From: Leptospirillum ferrooxidans C2-3
Lineage (GTDB): Bacteria > Nitrospirota > Leptospirillia > Leptospirillales > Leptospirillaceae
Direction of reading: 5' to 3'
Assembly (NCBI RefSeq): GCF_000284315.1
Contig: NC_017094.1
Location: 2,480,001-2,544,000, forward strand
DNA length: 64,000 nucleotides
Shown here: positions 44,881 to 53,335 of the stretch, one piece after another
Numbering within the stretch: the stretch's first letter is position 1
How the letters are laid out: each line of letters begins with the position of its first letter
Notes under the pieces: model-generated
The model's database searches: none
What the model saw: the letters and a program-made list of their open reading frames with translations, nothing else
What the model was told of the DNA's origin: nothing
Made by a program: the position numbers and the translations under genes

Positions 44881-46014
44881 ATGGAATCCATACCCGTTCT
44901 GACAACTGCCAAAGAAAAAATCGCCATCATCACCATCACCCGACCCGGTCTTGAAAAAGCAGCCGCCCTCCTGAAGGGGCTTGATGCCACACTTTACGTC
45001 TCCGAGAGATATGCCGGCGAAGCGCCGGAAGGCGCAGTCATTTTTGACGGGGTCGTCAAGAATCTTCTGCCCGGGCTCTTCGACTCCTACGACGGGATAA
45101 TCCTTGTCATGGCCCTTGGGATCGTGGTGAGAACCATTGCCCCCCTGATCGTGGATAAAAAAAAGGATCCGGGAATTGTCGTCATCGACGTCACCGGCCG
45201 ATTTGCCATCAGCCTCCTTTCAGGACACCTTGGAGGAGCCAACGCTCTTGCGAGGGAAGCGGGAGAAATCCTGGGAGCCATACCGGTCATCACCACCGGG
45301 ACCGATGTCAGGGACACCATCGCTCCTGACATGATGGCAAAAGAGATCGGAGCCGACCTCACTCCTTTTGATCTCCTGAAACGGGTCAGTTCCGCAATCG
45401 TCGACGGAGACCGGGTTTTGGTGCTCAACCCCGAAAAAATCCCGTTCACACAGCTATCCGGAACACTCAAACCCAACATACTTCTTCATGGGGAGTGGCC
45501 GGATCCCATGCCACTGGCCCGGGCCGCGATTGTGATCTCTTCGTCGTCTGCCCCGCCGACGGATCTCCTGCCGGTTCATGTCACGATTCACCCAAGGGTC
45601 CTTGCCGTCGGAATCGGTTGCAATCGGGGAACATCCGCCAAAGAAATCATTTCCCTTGTTGAACAGACACTGGAAAAAGCCAATCTGTCCGTTTCGTCGA
45701 TCGCCCGTTTTGCCACGATCGACCTGAAAAAAGATGAGGAAGGGATCCTTGAGACCGCCCGGTTTTTCAATCGTCCGCTGGAGATTTATACCCGGGAAGA
45801 GCTCTCGCAAATCGATTCTCCCAACCCATCGGAGGTAGTCCGGTCTCATGTCGGGACGCCCGGAGTCTCGGAACCGGCTGCCCTTCTCGCAATCCGTCTC
45901 CATGCGCCCTTTCCGGATGGTAGTGGAGAACTTTCAATCGAGAAGGTCAAATCGGAAAATGCCACAATGGCCGTCGCCAGATGGAAAGCCCGGGAAGCCA
46001 CGTCCGAAAGCTGA
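44881..46014 (+). CDS. cbiG: Cobalt-precorrin-5A hydrolase CbiG
   Basis: 377 aa. The core VMALGIVVRTIAPLIVDKKKDPGIVVID, SLLSGHLGGANALAREAG and the C-terminal domain AVGIGCNRGTSAKEI are diagnostic. It opens the ring-A lactone in the anaerobic pathway. Its TGA directly abuts the stop of the convergent marC. Confidence 0.92.
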   Translation: MESIPVLTTAKEKIAIITITRPGLEKAAALLKGLDATLYVSERYAGEAPEGAVIFDGVVKNLLPGLFDSYDGIILVMALGIVVRTIAPLIVDKKKDPGIVVIDVTGRFAISLLSGHLGGANALAREAGEILGAIPVITTGTDVRDTIAPDMMAKEIGADLTPFDLLKRVSSAIVDGDRVLVLNPEKIPFTQLSGTLKPNILLHGEWPDPMPLARAAIVISSSSAPPTDLLPVHVTIHPRVLAVGIGCNRGTSAKEIISLVEQTLEKANLSVSSIARFATIDLKKDEEGILETARFFNRPLEIYTREELSQIDSPNPSEVVRSHVGTPGVSEPAALLAIRLHAPFPDGSGELSIEKVKSENATMAVARWKAREATSES

Positions 46015-46626
46015 TCAGGGGGTTGTCCGGATCAGTCCCAGGATCCCGAAGTGGATGAGTCGAACGGCGATCGCCGCCAGGAGGAGGGAGAAAATCTTTC
46101 CCGCCACCGCGGATGAGGTCACCCCGATCTTTTTATTGATCACATCGGACATGGACAGAAGCGGGTACAGGATCGCCATATTGAAAAAAAGAGCCCCGAC
46201 AACCAGAATGATTCCGTGGCTCTTGGCAAGAATGAGAGAAGAGGTGAGCACCGCTGGACCGGCGATCAGTGGGATTCCCATGGGAACCGCTCCCCAGGAT
46301 TTTGGCAACGTCGGCGGGGAGGACAGGGCAGATCCTGCCGCCTGACTCTGGCTCTTCAGCAAATCGGAAATCGACAGGACCAGGAGGAGGATTCCCCCCG
46401 AGATTGAAAAGTCCCAGATGGAAAGCCCCAGAAAATCCAGAAGGATTTTTCCACCCACGGCAAAAAGGACACTCGCCATGAAAGCGGTGAGGACCGCGGT
46501 TCTTGCGATCTGTTTTCGTTGACCCGCCTCCAGCTCTCCGGTCAGCCCGATAAACAGAGGAAGGATGCCTGGTGGATCAATGGCTACAAAAAGGGGTAGA
46601 AAGGATAACCAGAACTCCTGCCACAC
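46015..46626 (-). CDS. marC: MarC-family integral membrane protein
   Basis: 203 aa, six helices. FVAIDPPGILPLFIGLTGEL and VPMGIPLIAGPAVLTSSLILAK are MarC signatures. Function is unsettled; the old link to multiple antibiotic resistance was withdrawn. It runs against the cbi genes and splits cbiG from cbiH. Confidence 0.9.
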   Translation of the reverse strand: MWQEFWLSFLPLFVAIDPPGILPLFIGLTGELEAGQRKQIARTAVLTAFMASVLFAVGGKILLDFLGLSIWDFSISGGILLLVLSISDLLKSQSQAAGSALSSPPTLPKSWGAVPMGIPLIAGPAVLTSSLILAKSHGIILVVGALFFNMAILYPLLSMSDVINKKIGVTSSAVAGKIFSLLLAAIAVRLIHFGILGLIRTTP

Positions 46627-46814
46627 GTTTGTCTCCGAAAATTAAAGGATTGGGGGTCATATCGGGGGACAGTTGATGTATGCCCCGCCCGGGCTTTATC
46701 ATATCCCATGTGTGCAGTCTGTCCGCACCATGCCGATTTCTCCTTAGAGGGAACACCAACATATCATTCTCCACGGAAACTCCATATGCATTCCAGGAAG
46801 GAAAAGATCATATC

Positions 46815-47639
46815 ATGTCCAATAACGCACCCCTTACCCCCGAATCCCCCCGGGGAAGCCTTCTCCTCGTGGGCTTCGGGCCGGGATCGGAAGAACACCT
46901 GACCCATCGGGCAAAATGGGCCATTGAGCATGCCGAGATCATCATTGGCTATCGCACCTATATTGATCTTGTCCGCCCTTTGATCCAGAACAAGACCATT
47001 ATCCAGACCGGGATGACTGAGGAGATCGAACGTGCCTCCCAGGCGGTTGACCTTGCTTTTTCCGGAAAAACCGTAGCGCTCGTCTCCAGCGGGGATGTCG
47101 GGATCTATGGAATGGCCGGGCTGGCCTATGAGGTTTTAGCCGACCGGGGTTACACCGGCACCGAAATCGATGTCGAGGTCATACCGGGCGTCACTGCCCT
47201 TTCGGCGTGCGCTTCGATTCTGGGAGCTCCCCTGATGCATGATTTTGCCTCCATTAGCCTTTCCGACCTCCTCACCCCATGGGAAGTGATCCGGAAAAGA
47301 CTCAGGGCCGCCGCTGAAGCGGACTTTGTCATCGCCCTCTACAACCCGAAATCATCAAAACGGGTTCGTCAAATCGAGGAAGCCCGGGAAATCATGATGG
47401 AGGTCCGGGATCATGATACCCCGGTTGGAATTGTGAAAAGTGCCATGAGGGAAGGGGAAAACATTGTCATCTCGAACCTTTCGGAGATGCTCACCCACCC
47501 CATCGGCATGCTCACCACCATCCTCGTGGGCAACTCCCAGACCAGGATCATCGCCGGAAAAATGGTCACCCCGCGTGGCTATCAGAAAAAATACAATATC
47601 CATACAGGAGACCGGCTGACAAAGTCGAAAACCCTATGA
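46815..47639 (+). CDS. cbiH: Cobalt-precorrin-3 C17-methyltransferase CbiH
   Basis: 274 aa from the ATG at 46815 after AGGAAGG. LLVGFGPGSEEHLTHRAKWAIEHAEIIIGYRTYIDL, VSSGDVGIYGMAGLAYEV, VIPGVTALSACASILGAPLMHDFASISLSDLLTPW. It catalyses ring contraction in the anaerobic pathway. It starts a second transcription unit after the inverted marC and overlaps cobO by 4 bp. Confidence 0.93.
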   Translation: MSNNAPLTPESPRGSLLLVGFGPGSEEHLTHRAKWAIEHAEIIIGYRTYIDLVRPLIQNKTIIQTGMTEEIERASQAVDLAFSGKTVALVSSGDVGIYGMAGLAYEVLADRGYTGTEIDVEVIPGVTALSACASILGAPLMHDFASISLSDLLTPWEVIRKRLRAAAEADFVIALYNPKSSKRVRQIEEAREIMMEVRDHDTPVGIVKSAMREGENIVISNLSEMLTHPIGMLTTILVGNSQTRIIAGKMVTPRGYQKKYNIHTGDRLTKSKTL

Positions 47640-48172
47640 CGGATGAAGCCCTCAAAAAAGGTTTGGTCATTGTTCATACGGGAGACGGCAAAGGGAAAAC
47701 CACCGCTGCCCTGGGAATGGCGTTTCGGGCCGCGGGTTACGGAATGCCGGTATTGATTGCCCAATTCATCAAGGGATCCTGGCATTACGGGGAGCTTGAC
47801 GCCATCAAGCGATTCGAGGGGATTCTCACCATCAGGCAGATGGGTGAGGGATTTACCTGGGAAACCAAGGACCCTGTCCGGGACCGGGAAGTGGCCCAGA
47901 AGGCGTTTGCCTGGGTCAGGGAAGAGATTCTTTCCGGAAAATACCACATGGTCATCCTCGATGAAATCAATATCGCCATGCGTTACCATTATATCGATAT
48001 GGAACAGGTCGATGCCCTGATCGATGAAAAACCTCCGGACCTTCATCTTGTCATGACCGGAAGAAATGCCCATCCGCGATTGATTGAACGGGCCGATCTG
48101 GTGACCGAGATGAAGGCCATCAAACACCCTTATGAAAAAGGGATCATGGCCCAGAAAGGAGTCGAATTTTAA
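47636..48172 (+). CDS. cobO: Corrinoid adenosyltransferase CobO/BtuR
   Basis: 178 aa. P-loop HTGDGKGKTTAALGMAFRAAG, AQFIKGSWHYGEL, MVILDEINIAMRYHYID, VMTGRNAHPRLIERADLVTEM. It adds the adenosyl upper ligand. ATGA overlap with cbiH, TAATG overlap with def. Confidence 0.94.
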   Translation: MTDEALKKGLVIVHTGDGKGKTTAALGMAFRAAGYGMPVLIAQFIKGSWHYGELDAIKRFEGILTIRQMGEGFTWETKDPVRDREVAQKAFAWVREEILSGKYHMVILDEINIAMRYHYIDMEQVDALIDEKPPDLHLVMTGRNAHPRLIERADLVTEMKAIKHPYEKGIMAQKGVEF

Positions 48173-48732
48173 TGGCCCTCTTGAAAATAGCCCGTATGGG
48201 AAATCCTATCCTCCGAAAGATTGCCGAGGCGGTTCCGTTGGCAGAAATCGAAACGCCCGCGTTCCAGAGCTTTATCGACGATCTTGTCGACACAATGAGG
48301 GATGGTGACGGTCTGGGGCTCGCCGCTCCCCAGGTTCATGTCTCGAAACAGGTCGTCGTTGTGGAGTCCATTGAAAACGAGCGGTATCCCGATGCCCCTT
48401 CCATCGGCCTTCTGGTTCTCGTCAATCCGGTCTTCAAATATATGTCTAAAGAGACCCGGTATGGATGGGAGGGATGCCTGTCCGTCGACAACCTTCGGGG
48501 AAAAGTGACCAGAAGCCGGGCAGTAAAGCTTGAGGCTTTGGACCGTTATGGAAAAAAGATGCTTCTCGACTGGGAAGGGTTCCCGGCTGTCATCTTGCAG
48601 CATGAGACGGACCATCTCCGGGGAACGCTCTTTGTCGACCGGATGAAGGACATGACAACCCTTTGCCACCTTGAGGAATTTTCAAGATATTGGGTGAGAA
48701 AGGAAAGCGACGATGAAGAAGACGTCGTCTGA
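48172..48732 (+). CDS. def: Peptide deformylase
   Basis: 186 aa. All three motifs: GLGLAAPQV, EGCLSVDNLRG and HETDHLRGTLF (HExxH variant HETDH is standard). It removes N-formyl groups from nascent proteins. Its place after cobO is incidental. Confidence 0.95.
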   Translation: MALLKIARMGNPILRKIAEAVPLAEIETPAFQSFIDDLVDTMRDGDGLGLAAPQVHVSKQVVVVESIENERYPDAPSIGLLVLVNPVFKYMSKETRYGWEGCLSVDNLRGKVTRSRAVKLEALDRYGKKMLLDWEGFPAVILQHETDHLRGTLFVDRMKDMTTLCHLEEFSRYWVRKESDDEEDVV

Positions 48733-48921
48733 CTGAAAACCCTGCAACATGGCTGACCAGCCGGATCAAACCCAGGGGCTCAGCTGGTTTGGGTCCCTGG
48801 AAGGGCGGCAGTCCTCAACCCCCGATGCACAACATCTGAAACATCCGGAAAATGGCCCCCTTCGGAGCGGGAAGGGCTAGTGGGCTTTTTGGTCAAAACC
48901 CCTTTTTCTTCTGGTTGTTTT

Positions 48922-49467
48922 TCAGGAGGAAGAAACGAGAAGCACCGTGGCAGGTCCTGTTCCGGTATTTTTCCAGTTATGGGGCTTTGTGGGGTCAAAA
49001 TAGACCGCATCAAGGTCCTTCAGGGTATAGGTCCTGTTCGACTGTTCAAAAAGAATCTCCCCTTCCAGAACAATGGCAAACTCCTCACCTTCGCTTCCCG
49101 AATAGGGATAATCTCCGACCTCCCCCCCAGGATCAAGCCTTAAAAGGAAAGGCTGCATCTTTTTCTTGGAAAGTCCTCTCGCCAGAGGCTCAAGAGTGGC
49201 ATGTGAAGGTGCGCTGTAGACACGGCGTCGGTCCTGTGCCGGCATCAGAACCGGATCTCCCGCTTCATCCGGTTCATCAAAAAGAACGGTGATGGGAAGA
49301 TGAAGAGCCGCGGTAATCTTTTCAAGGGTGGCAACGGAAGGAGACACCTGTGAAGACTCGATCTGGGACAGGGCGCTGGGAGAAATGCCCGCGGCCAACG
49401 CAAGCCCCCTCAGGGTCATTTTTTTTTCCAAACGAAGATTTCGGATTCTCTCACTGACTTTCTGCAT
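48922..49467 (-). CDS. XRE-family transcriptional regulator with cupin domain
   Basis: 181 aa. HTH_3 at residues ~5-62 (ERIRNLRLEKKMTLRGLALAAGISPSALSQIESSQVSPSVATLEKITAAL), then a cupin at ~100-178 (GEEFAIVLEGEILFEQSNRTYTLKDLDAVYFDPTKPHNWKNTG) that probably binds a small effector or metal. The 13-bp sequence AACAGATTCAAGT occurs 26 bp upstream of its ATG and again in the promoter of the divergent operon at 49995, suggesting autoregulation and control of that operon. Confidence 0.88.
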   Translation of the reverse strand: MQKVSERIRNLRLEKKMTLRGLALAAGISPSALSQIESSQVSPSVATLEKITAALHLPITVLFDEPDEAGDPVLMPAQDRRRVYSAPSHATLEPLARGLSKKKMQPFLLRLDPGGEVGDYPYSGSEGEEFAIVLEGEILFEQSNRTYTLKDLDAVYFDPTKPHNWKNTGTGPATVLLVSSS

Positions 49468-49492
49468 GGAAGAAGTCTAGATGATCAGTGGT

Positions 49493-49505
49493 AACAGATT
49501 CAAGT
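49493..49505. repeat. AACAGATTCAAGT copy 1 (regulator side)
   Basis: Exact 13-bp match to 49915-49927. Read on the minus strand it covers the TTGAAT -35-like box of the XRE-cupin gene (18 bp from a TAGACT -10-like box). Confidence 0.55.
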
Positions 49506-49909
49506 TACAGAAAAAATTGATCATGGACAATCCCCGGAAGACAAATAGGCGGTTATTCCACTCCCCCAGCACTCTTTTTATGGACAAAAATCCTCTTTAT
49601 GAATCTTTGAAGGAATAGAACCTTCCAATGAACATTTCCACGCAAAACATGCGCTTTTCACCGGCATCATGTGGTTCAGGTCGCCTCTGTTATGGCCCCA
49701 TGATGATCTGCAAGCAAAATTCAATATGTGATCATATTTTTATTCCAAAAATAATTGATAATAAAAACGGACACATTCGTATTTTAAAAGAAACACATAT
49801 CCGACACAGGACACTCCGGAATTGATCAAGAAATAAAAAAATAAATGAATCAATAATACTTAATCATTATCCCCTTCAATCATTCTTCCTCCCCAAACAG
49901 TGGCCTTGT

Positions 49910-49939
49910 TTGACAACAGATTCAAGTGTTCATTATAAT
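49910..49939 (+). promoter_or_regulatory. Consensus sigma-70 promoter of the CODH-epsilon-like operon
   Basis: TTGACA (49910-49915), 18-bp spacer, TATAAT (49934-49939): perfect -35 and -10 hexamers. The spacer holds the second AACAGATTCAAGT copy (49915-49927) and the -10 is inside a 22-bp palindrome, so a strong but regulated promoter is expected. Confidence 0.85.
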
Positions 49940-49946
49940 GAACACT
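49925..49946. promoter_or_regulatory. 22-bp perfect palindrome over the -10 box
   Basis: AGTGTTCATTA followed directly by TAATGAACACT. It overlaps the -10 and the predicted start, a classical repressor position. The right half TAATGAACACT recurs at 54634-54644 upstream of the hyf-like operon. Confidence 0.75.
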
Positions 49947-49994
49947 CAGATGAACAGAAGCATCAAGCAATTTGGCGACAACAAGGAGGGGATT

Positions 49995-50585
49995 ATGTCC
50001 AGATATCACATGCCCATCGGTGAAAGTTCTTTTCTGACACCAGCAGCTGCCATCGAGGGAGTCATCCTTCCGGATCCAGGGGAGTCTCTGGTTCAGGGAA
50101 GCATTTTTAACGAAGAAGAGGCTCTCATCATCGCGGCAGATAAAATACTTGCAGCCAAGAATCCCACCCTTTTTCCTGGTCCTCTCGTCATTTGGAACTG
50201 GAGCAAGGAATCACAGGAAATGGCCAAAGCCGTCAGGAAGCTTGCCGAGGCAGGAAACATGAACATTATCCCGATGACGGACTATCGGCCCAAATACCCC
50301 AAGATCAACCCGGAATCGGAAATCAATCCGAACCATCCCAATATCACAATTTGGCACAACGCCATCGATGTCTGTCTTTTTGTTGGCGTTCACTGCCATT
50401 ACTCAAATATCGCACTCAAGATCATTCGCGGTGGAACCGACTGCTTCACGATTGCCCTATGCAGCTTTTCGGGGGATGACGAGGCTCATCTGACCGTTCG
50501 GGATGTCTCCCCGGAGAAAGTTGACCGTCTGTCCCAGATTCTGCGAGAGCGAAAAGCCCATCTCTTGTCAGCATCAATGAAATAG
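49995..50585 (+). CDS. CODH/ACS epsilon (CdhB)-like protein, paralogue 1
   Basis: 196 aa from the ATG at 49995 after AAGGAGG. It is close to the paralogue at 51011, sharing FPGPLV, MxDYRPKYPKI, PESEINPNHPN, IDVCLFVGVHCHYSN and ALKIIRGGT. The layout resembles the Rossmann-like epsilon subunit of CO dehydrogenase/acetyl-CoA synthase; such proteins in Nitrospirota and Aquificota are annotated as CODH beta-subunit-family and may be accessory subunits of 2-oxoacid:ferredoxin oxidoreductases. No catalytic CODH subunit is nearby. The conserved HCH (133-135) may bind metal. Confidence 0.65.
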   Translation: MSRYHMPIGESSFLTPAAAIEGVILPDPGESLVQGSIFNEEEALIIAADKILAAKNPTLFPGPLVIWNWSKESQEMAKAVRKLAEAGNMNIIPMTDYRPKYPKINPESEINPNHPNITIWHNAIDVCLFVGVHCHYSNIALKIIRGGTDCFTIALCSFSGDDEAHLTVRDVSPEKVDRLSQILRERKAHLLSASMK

Positions 50586-50629
50586 AAACGCATCTCTCTT
50601 TAAGGAATGTCTTTCAGCGAGGAGATCTG

Positions 50630-50971
50630 ATGAATTCTGAAAAACGTCAGCAGTCCGTTTCTCCCGAAACCAGAGCTTCCACTTTTTCGGTCTGGACGGA
50701 TGAAGGGGGAAACCCGCAATTTCCCACCGAGAAGCAGTCCGCGATCTCAAGTGACTATTTTGTTTGGATCGATCCCTCAAAGTCCACAGAAGTCGGGCAA
50801 TGGGTTCTCCTCTCCACCCAAAACAGGATGACTTTTGACAGGATCATTCATGGAAAAAGAGGTCTCTCGCTCGAAAAGAACCCGCTCTGGAGCCTCTCGG
50901 ATCCGGACATTTACGTATTGGGTGTTGTGATTGCCGGATTGGAGTGGATTGACATTGCTGAAGGAGATTGA
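50630..50971 (+). CDS. Hypothetical protein between the two CdhB-like genes
   Basis: 113 aa, ATG after GAGGAGA. The first ~35 residues look disordered. The rest (YFVWIDPSKSTEVGQWVLLSTQNRMTFDRIIHG, then DIYVLGVVIAGLEWIDI) has the look of a beta-rich S24/LexA-fold or SH3-like domain, but I cannot assign it. It is co-directional and closely spaced in the operon. Confidence 0.6.
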   Translation: MNSEKRQQSVSPETRASTFSVWTDEGGNPQFPTEKQSAISSDYFVWIDPSKSTEVGQWVLLSTQNRMTFDRIIHGKRGLSLEKNPLWSLSDPDIYVLGVVIAGLEWIDIAEGD

Positions 50972-51010
50972 TTCACAAAACATGTAACCCAATAATGAAC
51001 AGGAGGATTG

Positions 51011-51592
51011 ATGAAGCCATACCAGGTTTCAAGGGGACCAGAAGGATTTCTTCCACCAGCTGCGGCCATGATGGGCGTAACGTTGCCAGTCGAAGGGCAA
51101 GGATCCATTTTGGGGCTGAGGGTTTTTGAGGATCAGGCTATTGAAGAGGCCGCCAGACAACTGGCCCATGCAAAAGTTCCCACCATCTTTCCGGGTCCGC
51201 TTGTGCTCTGGGGATGGAATGCTCAAGCCATTGAAATGGCCAATGCCGTGGCACATGTTGCTGAAACATGTGGGATCAACATCATACCAATGCCGGACTA
51301 TCGCCCAAAATACCCAAAGATTGATCCAGAAGCTGAAATCAATCCGAATCACCCCAACCTGACGATCTGGCATAACAAAATTGACGTTTGCCTGTTCGTC
51401 GGGGTCCATTGCCACTATTCCAATCTGGCCTTGAAAATCATTCGTGGCGGGACAGGCTGCTATACCATTGCCCTTTGCAATTTTGCCGGGGACGAAGAAG
51501 CGAATCTCACGATTCGTGATCTGACTTCAGAAAAAATTCTGAAAATTGGTGAAAATATCCAGAAAATGAAAAGGGACTCCCGCCGGTTTTAA
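51011..51592 (+). CDS. CODH/ACS epsilon (CdhB)-like protein, paralogue 2
   Basis: 193 aa from the ATG at 51011 after AGGAGG. Same core as paralogue 1 (FPGPLVLWGWN, MPDYRPKYPKIDPEAEINPNHPN, CLFVGVHCHYSNLALKIIRGGTGCYTIALCNFAGDEEANLTIRD). Duplication and retention of both copies suggest either a heteromer or two partner enzymes. The partner is not in the window. Confidence 0.65.
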   Translation: MKPYQVSRGPEGFLPPAAAMMGVTLPVEGQGSILGLRVFEDQAIEEAARQLAHAKVPTIFPGPLVLWGWNAQAIEMANAVAHVAETCGINIIPMPDYRPKYPKIDPEAEINPNHPNLTIWHNKIDVCLFVGVHCHYSNLALKIIRGGTGCYTIALCNFAGDEEANLTIRDLTSEKILKIGENIQKMKRDSRRF

Positions 51593-51623
51593 CTCTGCCA
51601 TACCCATCCTCCCATGATTCTTG

Positions 51624-51663
51624 TGAGAAAAGCTCTGCGGGATAAACGGCGGAGCTTTTCTCA
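51624..51663. terminator. Bidirectional hairpin terminator
   Basis: TGAGAAAAGCTC (51624-51635) pairs with GAGCTTTTCTCA (51652-51663), extended by three more pairs. It lies between two convergent units and the A/T-rich stem base can act on both strands. Confidence 0.65.
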
Positions 51664-51687
51664 ACAGGCAGAAGCGAAAACGCTAGT

Positions 51688-52452
51688 TCAGACGGAGGAA
51701 AGAAGATCTTCGAGTAATCTTTTGGGGTCCTGGCTTTTCAAAAAGGGACGCCCGATCACCAGAAGGTCCGATCCACCCAGAAGTGCCTCTTTGGGACTTC
51801 CCGCCAAGACTTGGTCATCCTTTCTGCCCCCGCCGGAAACAGACCCTTCCTCCCAACGGATTCCGGGAGTCACAAGATAGGGCGCCCCACCAAAACGGTT
51901 TCTTGCGGATGAAAGATCACCCGGAGCCATCACCAGCCCATGCGCACCGGACTCCAGGGCCAAACTCCCAAGTCCGAGTACTCCCGCCCCGCGGTCGGAG
52001 ACTCCGAGCCGGCCAAGCTCACGGTCATCCAGATGGGTCAACAGTGTCACAGCCAAAACCAGCGGCGAGACTCCAGGAAGACTGTCGGAAGCTTCCCTAG
52101 CCGCGCGAATCATTGCTTCCCCCCCTTGAGCGTGGACCGTCAAAAGCCTGAGTGTCGGCAGGGATAGACCGGAGATCGCACCAAAAACCGTGTTGGGAAT
52201 ATCATGCCATTTCAGATCAAGGAAAAGAGGAATTCCCCGGTCGGAAATCTCCTCCAGAAAACGCATTCCCGACCGCATGAAAAGGACCGGACCCACCTTG
52301 ATCATTCCGACCATATCTCCGATCGCCAGAAGAAGGGATCGGGCCCGGACAACATCCGGTTCATCAAGAGCGAGACAGATCCTGTTTTTAAGAGAGCTCC
52401 TCAACGTCTCCACAATCGGGGAAGAGGAAAACTTCGGATGATATTGACTCAA
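51688..52452 (-). CDS. pyrF: Orotidine 5'-phosphate decarboxylase
   Basis: 254 aa. Catalytic DLKWHDIPNTV (DxKxxD), ICLALDEPDVVRA, VHAQGGEAM, YLVTPGIRWEEG and LVIGRPFLKS. Last step of UMP synthesis. It overlaps prmA by 4 bp. Confidence 0.94.
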   Translation of the reverse strand: MSQYHPKFSSSPIVETLRSSLKNRICLALDEPDVVRARSLLLAIGDMVGMIKVGPVLFMRSGMRFLEEISDRGIPLFLDLKWHDIPNTVFGAISGLSLPTLRLLTVHAQGGEAMIRAAREASDSLPGVSPLVLAVTLLTHLDDRELGRLGVSDRGAGVLGLGSLALESGAHGLVMAPGDLSSARNRFGGAPYLVTPGIRWEEGSVSGGGRKDDQVLAGSPKEALLGGSDLLVIGRPFLKSQDPKRLLEDLLSSV

Positions 52453-53324
52453 AAGTCCGCCTTTCTGAGCCAGAATGTGTGAAATTTTTTTGCCTTGTGA
52501 AAGGATCTTGGAGCCGGAAGGATCTCTTCCACCTTTTTCCTCTCTCGCGTTGAAATCCCTGACAGGACCATCGCCCCTCCCGGTTCAAGAAGCTCCCACA
52601 AATACGGAATCCAGTTTACGAGAACTCCTCCCGTCACATTTGCGATGATCAGCCGAAACTTCCCGTCGTTTCCAAACGGGGAACCATCCCCCGGGGTTTC
52701 AGGAGAAAGCCCCGTTTTCGAAAATTGCTTGAGACCGTTCAGCTCCAGATTTTCCAAAGTCGCCTCAACCGCAAGGGGATCATTGTCCACAGCGACAAGA
52801 AAGTCTCCGTGACCCAATACAAGTGCCGCAATGCCCAGAATCCCGGTACCCGACCCGAAATCCAGAATTTTTCCCCCTTCGACAGGAACCCTTGGATAAT
52901 AGTCGACCAGAAGCGACAGGCACTTCCCCGTCGTCTCGTGAAGTCCGGTTCCGAAAGCCAGATGCGGATGAATCCGTATAAAGGGCGTTGCAGGCTTGGG
53001 ATCGGTATCCCATTCGGGAATGATTGAAAGCCAGTGATTCACCAGAAATCTCTGGAATCCCTGACTTTTCCACAGGGTTTCCCAGTCCTCTCCGGGAAGA
53101 AACTCATCGGTGGCCTCTATGGCGCCCATGGATTTGACCGACTCCCTTACCAGAAGGGATTCAAGACTATCAAGACGTTCGAGAGATGCCGTGAGCCTGA
53201 CAATCCCGGAAACTTCCTGCTCCAGGACAGGGAGCTTGGTTTTCTTGACCAGCCAGTCTGCTACATTCTGGGCCTCCCCGGAAGGAACATCGACCTTCAG
53301 CAAGCGATACCCTTTTTCGTTCAT
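52449..53324 (-). CDS. prmA: Ribosomal protein L11 methyltransferase
   Basis: 291 aa. HPHLAFGTGLHETTGKCL, ILDFGSGTGILGIAALVLG (SAM motif I), AVDNDPLAVEATLEN, LIIANVTGGVLVNWIPYL (PrmA normally reads NIxxxPL). The N-terminal ~90 residues are the L11-binding domain. Confidence 0.88.
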   Translation of the reverse strand: MNEKGYRLLKVDVPSGEAQNVADWLVKKTKLPVLEQEVSGIVRLTASLERLDSLESLLVRESVKSMGAIEATDEFLPGEDWETLWKSQGFQRFLVNHWLSIIPEWDTDPKPATPFIRIHPHLAFGTGLHETTGKCLSLLVDYYPRVPVEGGKILDFGSGTGILGIAALVLGHGDFLVAVDNDPLAVEATLENLELNGLKQFSKTGLSPETPGDGSPFGNDGKFRLIIANVTGGVLVNWIPYLWELLEPGGAMVLSGISTRERKKVEEILPAPRSFHKAKKFHTFWLRKADF

Positions 53325-53335
53325 GTTTTTCCCTT

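Larger units (their letters stand above)
49468..49994 (+). other. AT-rich divergent regulatory region
   Basis: 527 bp with no convincing gene; a 65-codon frame at 49628 has no support. It holds the promoter at 49910-49939, the palindrome at 49925-49946, the duplicated AACAGATTCAAGT (49493-49505 and 49915-49927), and a small inverted repeat GTAAC-N8-GTTAC (49491-49508) near the regulator start. The centre is much richer in A and T than its neighbours. Confidence 0.6.

Noticed and set aside
48733-48921. Possible tRNA or structured RNA between def and the XRE gene (CCAGGG...CCCTGG pairings)
   Set aside because: No cloverleaf or known RNA signature; the pairings compete and are short.
49628-49825. 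65-codon frame in the AT-rich divergent region
   Set aside because: No ribosome site, no recognisable protein features, and it overlaps regulatory-looking sequence.
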